Under the pieces are notes generated by a model. It saw only the letters and a list, made by a program, of their open reading frames with translations. It did no database searches and was not told the origin of the DNA. Positions 1 to 7,288 of a stretch of 8,255 nt of DNA are shown here, piece by piece (position 1 is the stretch's first letter; every line of letters begins with the position of its first letter). A program made the translations under genes and the position numbers. The stretch comes from Bordetella parapertussis (lineage in GTDB: Bacteria > Pseudomonadota > Gammaproteobacteria > Burkholderiales > Burkholderiaceae_C): assembly GCA_945875935.1 (NCBI GenBank), contig CAMCNE010000097.1, positions 1 to 8,255 on the forward strand, written 5' to 3'.

Positions 1-1214
1 CGCCGCTCAGGCGTGCTCTCGGTATGGCCCGAGTGCAGCAGTTCCCAGTTGCGGTTGTCGGTGGTCGCCACGGTACCCGTACGCATGATTCCCTTGAGCC
101 CGAAGCCGTCGAGCTGGGTCACCTCGGCCACCGCCGTCTCAAGGGCCACTTGCACCTCGGCCAAGGGCGGGATGGGCACCCACAGCGGCAGGTCCTCATC
201 GAGCACATGGTCTTCACGCACATAGCCATGGGCCAGCACGTAATCGCCGAGCCGTTGGGTCTTGCGCAGTCCCGCGCAGTGGCCAAGCATCACCCACACG
301 TGCGGCCGCAGCACAGCAATGTGGTCGGTGATGGTCTTGGCGTTGGCTGGCCCCACACCTATATTGATCATGGTGATGCCCGATCGATCACCGCGCTTGA
401 GGTGATAAGCCGGCATTTGCGGCAATCTCGGCGGCGGTACGCCCGGCTCGTCGTCGAGCGGTGGCGTGAGGTCGCACCGGCGCGTGATCACATCGCCGGG
501 TTCGACGAATTCGCAATAACTGCTGGCCGGGTCGGCCATCTCGGCGTGGCCCAGGTTCACGAACTCATCGATGTAGAACTGGTAGTTGGTGAACAGCACA
601 AAGTTCTGAAAGTGATTTGCCACGGTGCCCGTGTAATGGCGCAGCCGGTGCAGCGAGTAGTCCACCCGTGGCGCGGTGAACAGCGACAGTGGCAGCGCCT
701 CGCCCCGTGCGCGCTTGTCGGTGCCGTTGGCGATGCCGTCATCCATGGCGGCCAGATCGGGCAGGTCGAACCGCTCGCGCATCAACTGCCGACGCACTGT
801 ACCGAGCGAGCCCTCGAGGTGGTCGCGCGCGCCCAGCGCGAAGTGCGCCGGTATCGGCTGCGAGCTGGTGCCGACCTCGAGCGCCACCTGGTGGTTGCGC
901 AGCAGCAAGTCGAACTGCAATCGGTAGTAGTCGCCAAACAGGTCCGGCCGGGTCAGCGTGGTTTCGTAGCTGCCAGGATCTGCGACGAAGCCGTAACTCA
1001 GCCGCGAGTCAGCAAGCTCAGCCGAGGCGACGTGAATGCGAACCACCGGATAGAACGCCCGCACGCGAGCTGGAAAATCCTCTCCACTGACAAAACGCTG
1101 CAGCGCATCACGCAGATGCCGCACGCCGCTGTCGTAGATGAGACGCACCTGTTGCAGCACGGCGTCGGCGTCCGCGAGGCTGATGGGGGCGATGTAGGGC
1201 GGAACGATCAGCAT
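1..1214 (-). CDS. amn: AMP nucleosidase, C-terminus cut by the window edge
   Basis: Hydrolyses AMP to adenine and ribose 5-phosphate in the cytoplasm, a purine salvage and adenylate-control step. I translated the minus strand by hand: the frame stays open from ATG at 1214 to the window edge, about 404 codons. An in-frame TGA lies 9 bases upstream of the ATG, and AAGGAG sits 4 bases before it, so the start is firm. Residues about 10-170 match the Amn-specific N-terminal domain (YETTLTRPDLF, then RLRHYTGT and FVLFTNYQFYIDEFV further on). From about residue 275 comes the phosphorylase-like catalytic domain, with INIGVGPANAKTITDH, GHCAGLRKTQRLGDYV (from G311) and VPIPPLAEVQ. It reaches RTGTVATTDNRNWEL, so roughly the last 80-100 residues of a family protein of about 480 are missing. 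It lies 95 bp downstream of metF on the same strand and may be the last gene of the ahcY operon. Confidence 0.95.
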   Translation of the reverse strand, partial: MLIVPPYIAPISLADADAVLQQVRLIYDSGVRHLRDALQRFVSGEDFPARVRAFYPVVRIHVASAELADSRLSYGFVADPGSYETTLTRPDLFGDYYRLQFDLLLRNHQVALEVGTSSQPIPAHFALGARDHLEGSLGTVRRQLMRERFDLPDLAAMDDGIANGTDKRARGEALPLSLFTAPRVDYSLHRLRHYTGTVANHFQNFVLFTNYQFYIDEFVNLGHAEMADPASSYCEFVEPGDVITRRCDLTPPLDDEPGVPPPRLPQMPAYHLKRGDRSGITMINIGVGPANAKTITDHIAVLRPHVWVMLGHCAGLRKTQRLGDYVLAHGYVREDHVLDEDLPLWVPIPPLAEVQVALETAVAEVTQLDGFGLKGIMRTGTVATTDNRNWELLHSGHTESTPER

Positions 1215-1247
1215 GAGACTCCTTCAGTCGCAAGGCCCATTTTGTGC

Positions 1248-1271
1248 CCGCCAGGCCTGCAACCCTGGCGG
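1248..1271 (-). terminator. Hairpin between metF and amn, possible attenuator or terminator
   Basis: A perfect 8-bp GC-rich stem (CCGCCAGG with CCTGGCGG) and an 8-base loop lie in the 95-bp gap between the metF stop and the amn start. No U-run follows on the minus strand (the next bases are GCACAAAATG), so it is not a classical intrinsic terminator. It could partly terminate transcription, protect an mRNA end or attenuate amn. The structure is directly visible; the role is inferred. Confidence 0.4.
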
Positions 1272-1309
1272 CTGGTTTGCGCGGCAGGGCATCAAGGCCC
1301 CGCTCAGCC

Positions 1310-2146
1310 TCAAGCAGTCAGACGCCGGCAGATCTCGAGCACCGCGGCCGACTGGTTCATTGTGTAGAAGTGCAAGCCCGGCACGCCGGCCGTGCGCAGC
1401 TGGTCGCACAGATCGGTCACCACATCCAGGCCAAAGGCGCGAATCGATTCGGTGTCGTCGCCAAAACCTTGCAGACGCAGCCTGATCCAGCGCGGGATCT
1501 CGGTGCCGCAGCTGTCGGCAAATCGCATGATGCCGCTGGCGTTGGTGATCGGCATGATGCCCGGCACCACGGGAATGTCCGCGCCCAGCGCATAGGCTTC
1601 ATCCACGAAGCGGAAGTACGCATCCGAGTTGAAGAACATCTGCGTGATCGCACCGTTGGCTCCGGCCTTCACCTTGGCCACATAGGCTTGCAGATCGGCT
1701 TGCGGCGACCTCGCCTGCGGATGCATCTCGGGATAGGCTGCGACTTCAACGTGGAAATGATCGCCGGTTTCCTGTCGGATGAAGGCCACCAGCTCGCTGG
1801 CAAAGCGGAACTCGCCGAACTGGCCGTAGCCGCTGGGCAGGTCACCGCGCAAGGCCACGATGCGGCGCAGTCCGGCGTCCTTGAACTCTTGCAACTGCTC
1901 ACGCACCCGCGACGTGCTCGCGCCGATGCATGAAAAGTGCGGCGCCGCGTCGGCACCTTCGCCAAGGATCTCACGCACCGTTGACAGTGTGCCGTCCTGG
2001 GTGCTGCCGCCCGCGCCATAGGTCACCGAGCAATAGCCGGGTTTCAATGCATACAGCTGCTGGCGCACCGTTTGCAACTTCAGCGCGCCCTCGGGCGTCT
2101 TGGGCGGAAAGAATTCGAGGCTCAGGGCGGGAAGTTTCTGGCTCAT
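1310..2146 (-). CDS. metF: 5,10-methylenetetrahydrofolate reductase
   Basis: Reduces 5,10-methylene-THF to 5-methyl-THF with an FAD cofactor, supplying the methyl group for homocysteine remethylation. The product is a complete 278-residue TIM-barrel protein, slightly shorter than the E. coli enzyme of about 296. Family landmarks in order are LEFFPPKTPEG (E11, matching the catalytic Glu), SVTYGAGGST (T42), ALRGDLP (D102), AAYPEMHP, GAITQMFFN (Q169), VPGIMPITN and GLHFYTMNQS near the end. I chose the ATG at 2146 because the protein then begins just before the conserved EFFPPK block; an upstream extension to 2275 in the same frame reads through tlyA sequence and resembles no MetF. The ATG overlaps the tlyA stop as ATGA, and no clear Shine-Dalgarno precedes it, which suggests translational coupling. 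It is probably co-transcribed with ahcY and tlyA, and so under the SAH riboswitch. Confidence 0.97.
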   Translation of the reverse strand: MSQKLPALSLEFFPPKTPEGALKLQTVRQQLYALKPGYCSVTYGAGGSTQDGTLSTVREILGEGADAAPHFSCIGASTSRVREQLQEFKDAGLRRIVALRGDLPSGYGQFGEFRFASELVAFIRQETGDHFHVEVAAYPEMHPQARSPQADLQAYVAKVKAGANGAITQMFFNSDAYFRFVDEAYALGADIPVVPGIMPITNASGIMRFADSCGTEIPRWIRLRLQGFGDDTESIRAFGLDVVTDLCDQLRTAGVPGLHFYTMNQSAAVLEICRRLTA

Positions 2147-2931
2147 GGTGTGTCGGTCGATTTCGTGGGTTGGGCCCACACAAAGAATTCGGTGTTGCCC
2201 TTGGTGGTGCCGTGACCGCCTCCGGTGATCGGGCTGGCGAAGTAATCGCGCACCTTGAGTTGCTGAGCGATGCAAGCCTGACGGATGCGGGTTTCCACAT
2301 CGGCGAAGCTGCGTGCGTCCTTGACGATGCCGCCCTTGCCGATGTGCTCGGGCTGCAGTTCGAACTGCGGCTTGACGAGCATCAGCAAGTCGCCGCCCGC
2401 CGCCAGATAGCGCACCAGCGTCGGCAGCACCAGCGTGAGCGAAATGAACGACAAATCGCCCACCACGATGTCGAACGAGCCCTCGGCATGCTCCTTGGCG
2501 AATGCCGTGCCGCTGACATCGCGGGCGTTCACGCCTTCATGGCATTGCACCCTGGGGTCGGCTGCGAGCCGTGGGTGCAACTGAGCGTGACCAACGTCAA
2601 TGCCCACCACTTGCGATGCGCCATGCTGCAGCAGCAAGTCGGTGAAACCGCCGGTGCTCTGCCCCACATCAAGGCAGCGACGGCCCTCGACGCTCGCGCT
2701 GCAGCGGCCCAGCGCGCCCTCGAGCTTCAGCCCGCCGCGCGACACGAAGCGCAACTCGGCGTCGTCGGTGACCTCGATCGAGCAGGATTCAGGCAGGTCC
2801 TCACCTGCCTTGCGGGGCACCGCCCAACCGCGCGGGCCCAGCCAGCGCACGGCCCCGCCGTCGATCAGCCGCTGGGCGGCTGATCGGGTCGGGGCGTGGC
2901 CTCGGGCCACCAGCAGTTGATCGGCGCGCAC
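2143..2931 (-). CDS. tlyA: TlyA-family rRNA 2'-O-methyltransferase (S4 plus FtsJ-like domains)
   Basis: Predicted SAM-dependent methyltransferase that adds 2'-O-methyl groups to ribosomal RNA cytidines; some older annotations call the family hemolysin. The 262-residue protein starts with an S4 RNA-binding domain (residues about 1-60: RADQLLVARG, then SAAQRLIDGG) and continues into a Rossmann methyltransferase domain. Visible motifs are VSRGGLKLEGAL (K69), CLDVGQSTGGFTDLLLQ (SAM-binding loop, D88), VVGDLSFISL (D159), VKPQFE (K187) and GNTEFFVW (E248). K69, D159, K187 and E248 fit the K-D-K-E tetrad of 2'-O-methyltransferases. The start is GTG at 2931, giving the normal TlyA N-terminus; a GGAG lies 16 bases away, too far for an ordinary ribosome-binding site. 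It begins 22 bp after ahcY and ends overlapping metF by 4 bp, so an operon is likely. The exact rRNA target cannot be read from the sequence. Confidence 0.93.
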   Translation of the reverse strand: MRADQLLVARGHAPTRSAAQRLIDGGAVRWLGPRGWAVPRKAGEDLPESCSIEVTDDAELRFVSRGGLKLEGALGRCSASVEGRRCLDVGQSTGGFTDLLLQHGASQVVGIDVGHAQLHPRLAADPRVQCHEGVNARDVSGTAFAKEHAEGSFDIVVGDLSFISLTLVLPTLVRYLAAGGDLLMLVKPQFELQPEHIGKGGIVKDARSFADVETRIRQACIAQQLKVRDYFASPITGGGHGTTKGNTEFFVWAQPTKSTDTP

Positions 2932-2953
2932 GACGGGTCGATTCGTGCTCCGA

Positions 2954-4393
<1,440 letters not shown>

Positions 4394-4399
4394 TTGAGG

Positions 4400-4448
4400 C
4401 TCCAGTTGAAAAGGAACCCGCAGGGCTGACATGGGACGAAGTCTGGAA
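4400..4448 (-). promoter_or_regulatory. ahcY Shine-Dalgarno with a candidate anti-Shine-Dalgarno
   Basis: CTGGAG (4405-4400) contains the ahcY ribosome-binding site. UUCCAG at 4448-4443, just after the competing hairpin, can pair with it over 6 bases including one G-U. Between them, AGCCC and GGGUU can form a small hairpin that shortens the loop. This would be a route to translational control by the riboswitch. The complementarity is visible; the switching role is an inference, and a 6-bp pairing can occur by chance. Confidence 0.35.
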
Positions 4449-4452
4449 TGAC

Positions 4453-4487
4453 CACTCACCCACGAAGAACCATCGTGCGGGTGAGCG
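4453..4487 (-). promoter_or_regulatory. Competing hairpin overlapping the riboswitch pseudoknot strand
   Basis: CGCUCACCC (4487-4479) pairs with GGGUGAGUG (4461-4453) over 9 bp including one G-U. An inner ACGA/UCGU stem is stacked after a 2-base bulge. The first five bases of the left arm, CGCUC, are also the 3' strand of the SAH riboswitch pseudoknot, so the two folds exclude each other. SAH binding should favour the pseudoknot and open this hairpin. No U-run follows, so the hairpin is more likely to act on translation, Rho access or mRNA stability than as an intrinsic terminator. The role is inferred. Confidence 0.55.
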
Positions 4488-4547
4488 CAGTTGCAATGTC
4501 GAACTTCGAGCCTGGGACACTGACGTGCCTTGCAACGCTCCTCGAAG
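4483..4547 (-). ncRNA. SAH riboswitch
   Basis: Cis-acting RNA that binds S-adenosylhomocysteine and turns on SAH-recycling genes. Read on the minus strand, the elements appear in the class order. P1 is CUUCGAG (4547-4541) with CUCGAAG (4510-4504), a perfect 7 bp. The pseudoknot strand GAGCG (4540-4536) is followed by the conserved UUGCAAGGC. P2 is GGCAC with GUGUC (4529-4525 and 4520-4516) and a GUCA loop, followed by the conserved CCAGG leading into P1. A short GUU/AAC hairpin stands in the P4 position. CGCUC (4487-4483) closes the pseudoknot. The sequence strings match the class as I remember it from Ralstonia, including GAGGAGCG, UUGCAA or CUGCAA, and CCCAGGCUCG. It ends 89 bases upstream of the ahcY start on the same strand, exactly the expected context. 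Confidence 0.93.
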
Positions 4548-4555
4548 CAGAACGT

Positions 4556-4561
4556 ATTCTA
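4556..4561 (-). promoter_or_regulatory. Candidate -10 element of the ahcY operon promoter
   Basis: TAGAAT (5 of 6 to the sigma-70 consensus) lies on the minus strand 8 bases upstream of riboswitch P1. That would start the transcript at about the first base of the aptamer, as is usual for riboswitches. No good -35 hexamer is visible at 16-18 bases, so assignment rests on the -10 match and its position. Confidence 0.45.
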
Positions 4562-4630
4562 AGCGCAGGCTTTTCGGTGCCTGTTCGTGGCATGACAATT
4601 CGTGTGTGTTCCAGCCTCACCCCTGACGCC

Positions 4631-5872
4631 ATGAAACCGATCGGAACGCCGCTCAGCGCCCACGCCACCCGAGTCATGCTGCTGGGCAGCGGTGAGCTGG
4701 GCAAGGAGGTGCTGATCGCGCTGCAGCGCCTGGGCGTCGAGACCATCGCCGTCGACCGCTACGACAACGCACCCGGCCACCAGGTGGCCCACCACGCGCG
4801 CACCATCACCATGAGCGACCCAGCGGCCCTGCGCGAGCTGATCGAAGCCGAGCGCCCCGATCTGGTGGTGCCCGAGATCGAGGCCATCGCCACGCCGGTG
4901 CTCGAAGCACTCGAAGCCGAAGGCGTGGTGCGGGTGATTCCCACCGCGCGTGCTGCGCGCCTGACGATGGACCGCGAGGGCATCCGCCGCCTGGCCGCCG
5001 AGACGCTGGGTCTGCCCACCAGCCCGTACCGCTTTTGCGACTCGCTGGCCGAGTTGCGCGCCGCCATCGATGGCGCGCACGGCGAGCCGGGCATCGGCTA
5101 CCCCTGCATCGTCAAGCCGGTGATGAGCAGTTCGGGCAAGGGCCAAAGCAAGATCGACACACCCGCCGACGTGCAAGCGGCTTGGGACTATGCGATGGCC
5201 GGCGGGCGTGTCGGGCCGGGCCGCGTGATCGTCGAGGGCTTCATCGACTTCGACTACGAGATCACGCAGCTCACCGTGCGCGCCATGGGTGCGAACGGCG
5301 AGGTCGAGACCCACTTTTGCGACCCCATCGGCCATGTGCAGATCAGCGGCGACTATGTCGAGAGCTGGCAGCCGCACGCCGTGCACCCGACGGCGCTGGC
5401 GCGATCGCGCGAGATTGCGCGCGCCGTCACCGACGATCTGGGCCACGGTCTGCCGGGGCATCCCGCCGGGCTGGGGCTGTTTGGCGTCGAGCTGTTCGTC
5501 AAGGGCGAGCAGGTGTGGTTTTCCGAAGTCAGCCCGCGTCCGCACGACACCGGCATGGTGACCATGGCGACCCAGTGGCAAAACGAGTTCGAGCTGCACG
5601 CCCGCGCCATCCTCGGCCTGCCTATCGACACCACGCTCAAGACGCCGGGCGCCAGCGCGGTGATCTACGGTGGGGTGGAAGCTGCGGGCATCGTGTTTGA
5701 CGGCGTGGCCGACGCGCTGCGCGTGCCAAACAGCGAGATCCGGCTGTTCGGCAAGCCCGAGAGCTTCATCAAGCGCCGCATGGGCGTGGCGCTGGTGCGC
5801 GATGCCGATGTGGACGTGGCCCGTGCGCAAGCCAAGCTGGCGGCATCCCGGGTGAAACCGCGCGTGGCCTGA
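4631..5872 (+). CDS. purT: Formate-dependent phosphoribosylglycinamide formyltransferase 2
   Basis: Uses formate and ATP to convert GAR to formyl-GAR, the third step of purine synthesis, as a folate-independent alternative to PurN. The 413-residue ATP-grasp protein begins with TRVMLLGSGELGKEV, then VPEIEAIAT, LTMDREGIRRLAAE, the ATP-binding YPCIVKPVMSSSGKGQ (K162, loop 166-171), RVIVEGFIDFDYEIT, ESWQPHAVHP, LFGVELFVKGEQVWFSEVSP with RPHDTGMVT, and RLFGKPESF near the C-terminus. It follows the E. coli enzyme throughout, with a small insertion rich in Gly and Pro before GLGLFGVEL. The start at 4631 fits the family N-terminus; an in-frame ATG at 4592 would add 13 unrelated residues. No strong ribosome-binding site precedes 4631. 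The gene diverges from ahcY and converges on metK, so it is probably monocistronic. Its upstream region overlaps the ahcY promoter area. Confidence 0.97.
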   Translation: MKPIGTPLSAHATRVMLLGSGELGKEVLIALQRLGVETIAVDRYDNAPGHQVAHHARTITMSDPAALRELIEAERPDLVVPEIEAIATPVLEALEAEGVVRVIPTARAARLTMDREGIRRLAAETLGLPTSPYRFCDSLAELRAAIDGAHGEPGIGYPCIVKPVMSSSGKGQSKIDTPADVQAAWDYAMAGGRVGPGRVIVEGFIDFDYEITQLTVRAMGANGEVETHFCDPIGHVQISGDYVESWQPHAVHPTALARSREIARAVTDDLGHGLPGHPAGLGLFGVELFVKGEQVWFSEVSPRPHDTGMVTMATQWQNEFELHARAILGLPIDTTLKTPGASAVIYGGVEAAGIVFDGVADALRVPNSEIRLFGKPESFIKRRMGVALVRDADVDVARAQAKLAASRVKPRVA

Positions 5873-5877
5873 AAGCA

Positions 5878-5901
5878 CAAGGGCGGCTCGCGCCGCCCTT
5901 G
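5878..5901. terminator. Shared hairpin between convergent purT and metK
   Basis: A perfect 10-bp stem, CAAGGGCGGC with GCCGCCCTTG, has a TCGC tetraloop. It begins 5 bases after the purT stop and lies 33 bases beyond the metK stop. It is symmetrical enough to serve both strands. The plus strand has no T-run after it (CAGGTCACC), and the minus strand has only TGCTTTC, so it is a strong hairpin with weak or absent U-tracts. Position and stability make a bidirectional terminator the best reading. Confidence 0.75.
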
Positions 5902-5934
5902 CAGGTCACCCGATCACGCGGCCAGACCCTGGCG

Positions 5935-7113
5935 TCACAGCCCTGCGGCTGAGCGCAGCAGCGCGACCTTGTCGGTGCGCTCCCACGTGAATTCCGGCTC
6001 CTCGCGACCGAAGTGGCCGTAGGCGGCGGTCTTCTCGTAGATCGGACGCAGCAGGTCAAGCATCTGGATGATGCCCTTGGGCCGCAGATCGAAATGCGCG
6101 TTGACCAGCTCGGCGATGCGATCGTCAGAGATCACGCCGGTGCCTTCGGTGTAGACGGTGATGTTCATCGGCTTGGCCACGCCGATCGCGTAGGCCACCT
6201 GGATCTGGCATTGCCGGGCCAGGCCCGCGGCCACGATGTTCTTGGCCACGTAGCGCGCGGCATAGGCGGCCGAGCGGTCGACCTTGGTGGGGTCCTTGCC
6301 GCTGAACGCGCCACCGCCGTGCGGGCAGGCGCCGCCGTAGGTGTCGACGATGATCTTGCGCCCGGTCAGGCCGCAGTCGCCTTGCGGGCCGCCGATGACG
6401 AAGCGCCCGGTCGGGTTGACCAGGTAGCGCGTGTCCTTCAGCCAGGCCTTGGGCAGCACCGGCTTGATGATTTCCTCGATCACCGCCTCGATGAACTCGG
6501 GCTTCATCTTGGTGCCGTCGCTCATCTCGGGCGAGTGCTGGCTCGACAGCACCACGGTGTCGATGCTGTGCGGCTTGCCGTCGACGTAGCGCATCGTCAC
6601 CTGGCTCTTGGCGTCGGGGCGCAGGAAGGGCAGCCGTCCGTCCTTGCGCAGTTGCGCCTGGCGCTCGACCAGCCGGTGCGCGTAGTAGATCGGCGCGGGC
6701 ATCAGCTCGGGCGTCTCGTCGCAGGCGTAGCCGAACATCAGACCCTGGTCGCCGGCGCCGGTGTTCAGGTGGTCGTCGCTGGCGTGGTCCACGCCCTGCG
6801 CGATGTCGTTGCTTTGTTTGTCGTAGGCCACCAGCACCGCGCAGCCCTTGTAGTCGATGCCGTACTCGGTGTTGTCGTAGCCGATGCGCTTGATGGTGTC
6901 GCGCGCCACCTGGATGTAGTCGACGTTGGCCAGCGTGGTGATCTCGCCGGCCAGCAGCACCAGACCGGTGTTGCACAGCGTTTCGGCGGCCACGCGTGAA
7001 CGCGGATCCTGCTTGAAGATCGCGTCGAGGATGGCATCGGAAATCTGGTCGGCCACCTTGTCGGGATGGCCTTCAGACACGGACTCGGATGTGAAAAGGA
7101 AATCGTTCGCCAC
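5935..7113 (-). CDS. metK: S-adenosylmethionine synthetase (methionine adenosyltransferase)
   Basis: Makes S-adenosylmethionine from methionine and ATP, the entry point of the methyl cycle served by ahcY and metF nearby. The product is complete at 392 residues, with the usual three-domain family pattern: TSESVSEGHPDKVADQISDA (H16 and D18 at the ATP and Mg site), LLAGEITT, the GAGDQGLMFGYACDET loop (GAGDQG 119-124), FLRPDAKSQVT, VNPTGRFVIGGPQGDCGLTG, and the phosphate-binding GGGAFSGKDPTKVDRSAAY (from 266). The start is GTG at 7113, giving the normal MANDFLFTSE N-terminus; GGAG lies 7 bases upstream. It has its own leader and is divergent to the acyltransferase genes. No key residue is missing. 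The upstream leader has RNA-folding potential and may control translation. Confidence 0.98.
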   Translation of the reverse strand: MANDFLFTSESVSEGHPDKVADQISDAILDAIFKQDPRSRVAAETLCNTGLVLLAGEITTLANVDYIQVARDTIKRIGYDNTEYGIDYKGCAVLVAYDKQSNDIAQGVDHASDDHLNTGAGDQGLMFGYACDETPELMPAPIYYAHRLVERQAQLRKDGRLPFLRPDAKSQVTMRYVDGKPHSIDTVVLSSQHSPEMSDGTKMKPEFIEAVIEEIIKPVLPKAWLKDTRYLVNPTGRFVIGGPQGDCGLTGRKIIVDTYGGACPHGGGAFSGKDPTKVDRSAAYAARYVAKNIVAAGLARQCQIQVAYAIGVAKPMNITVYTEGTGVISDDRIAELVNAHFDLRPKGIIQMLDLLRPIYEKTAAYGHFGREEPEFTWERTDKVALLRSAAGL

Positions 7114-7120
7114 TCTTAAA

Positions 7121-7146
7121 CTCCGGTTGGTTGCAACTTGCGTTGC
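7121..7146 (-). promoter_or_regulatory. metK leader hairpin and Shine-Dalgarno
   Basis: GCAAC-GCAA-GUUGC (7146-7133) is a perfect 5-bp hairpin with a GNRA tetraloop. The CCGG next to its base (7149-7146) can pair with the CCGG at 7126-7123, which includes part of the metK Shine-Dalgarno GGAG (7124-7121). A fold here could limit ribosome access. The pairings are visible; regulation is inferred. Confidence 0.4.
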
Positions 7147-7167
7147 CGGCCCAGCACCTGGAGGTTC

Positions 7168-7248
7168 GGCGAACGCTTTAGCGGTTTGTTGAGCCTGTGC
7201 CCGGCAGGCGCCCGATGTGACTCAAGCTGCCCTGCAATCGCCCCGCAA
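7168..7248 (-). other. Structured upper part of the metK leader, function unknown
   Basis: This is most of the rest of the 175-bp gap between metK and the acyltransferase gene. On the metK strand several helices are possible: GGCAG/CUGCC (7231-7227 with 7207-7203), or alternatively GCCUG/CAGGC (7209-7205 with 7197-7193); CGC-UAAA-GCG (7183-7174); and a long-range GGCGA/UCGCC (7242-7238 with 7172-7168). UUGCAGGGC and CACAGGCUC resemble pieces of the SAH riboswitch core. I do not recognise a known SAM riboswitch here. Some of these pairings may be chance in GC-rich DNA. Confidence 0.3.
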
Positions 7249-7275
7249 GTAGTTCATTAACTCGGCGACGGCTTC

Positions 7276-7281
7276 ATTCTA
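7276..7281 (-). promoter_or_regulatory. Weak candidate -10 element for metK
   Basis: TAGAAT on the minus strand is the same hexamer as the candidate ahcY -10. It would give a metK leader of about 155 bases covering the structured region. No convincing -35 is seen, and the site lies just upstream of the acyltransferase start codon on the other strand. Confidence 0.3.
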
Positions 7282-7288
7282 TTCACCG

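Noticed and set aside
24..1367. A 447-codon open frame on the plus strand opposite amn
   Set aside because: It is the antisense of a well-supported amn frame. The translation has no recognisable family motifs and arises from GC-rich codon bias. The long plus-strand frame at 3347-4429 opposite ahcY and the one at 6013-6999 opposite metK are rejected for the same reason.
2147..2275. N-terminal extension of metF from an upstream ATG
   Set aside because: The extra 43 residues come from the tlyA coding sequence in another frame and look random; the ATG at 2146 gives the normal MetF start.
4592..4630. Upstream ATG start for purT and a GACAAT -10 box at 4594-4599
   Set aside because: The extra 13 residues do not resemble PurT N-termini, and no acceptable -35 is found for the -10-like hexamer, so neither is listed as a feature.
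4559..5878. A 439-codon minus-strand frame opposite purT
   Set aside because: It is a shadow of purT; it is His-, Arg- and Ala-rich without family motifs, and purT on the plus strand is certain.
7171..7190. GCUAAA in the metK leader as the 3' signature of a SAM-II riboswitch
   Set aside because: The rest of the SAM-II core is absent and the string lies about 60 bases from the start codon instead of next to the ribosome-binding site. It is better explained as the loop of a small hairpin.
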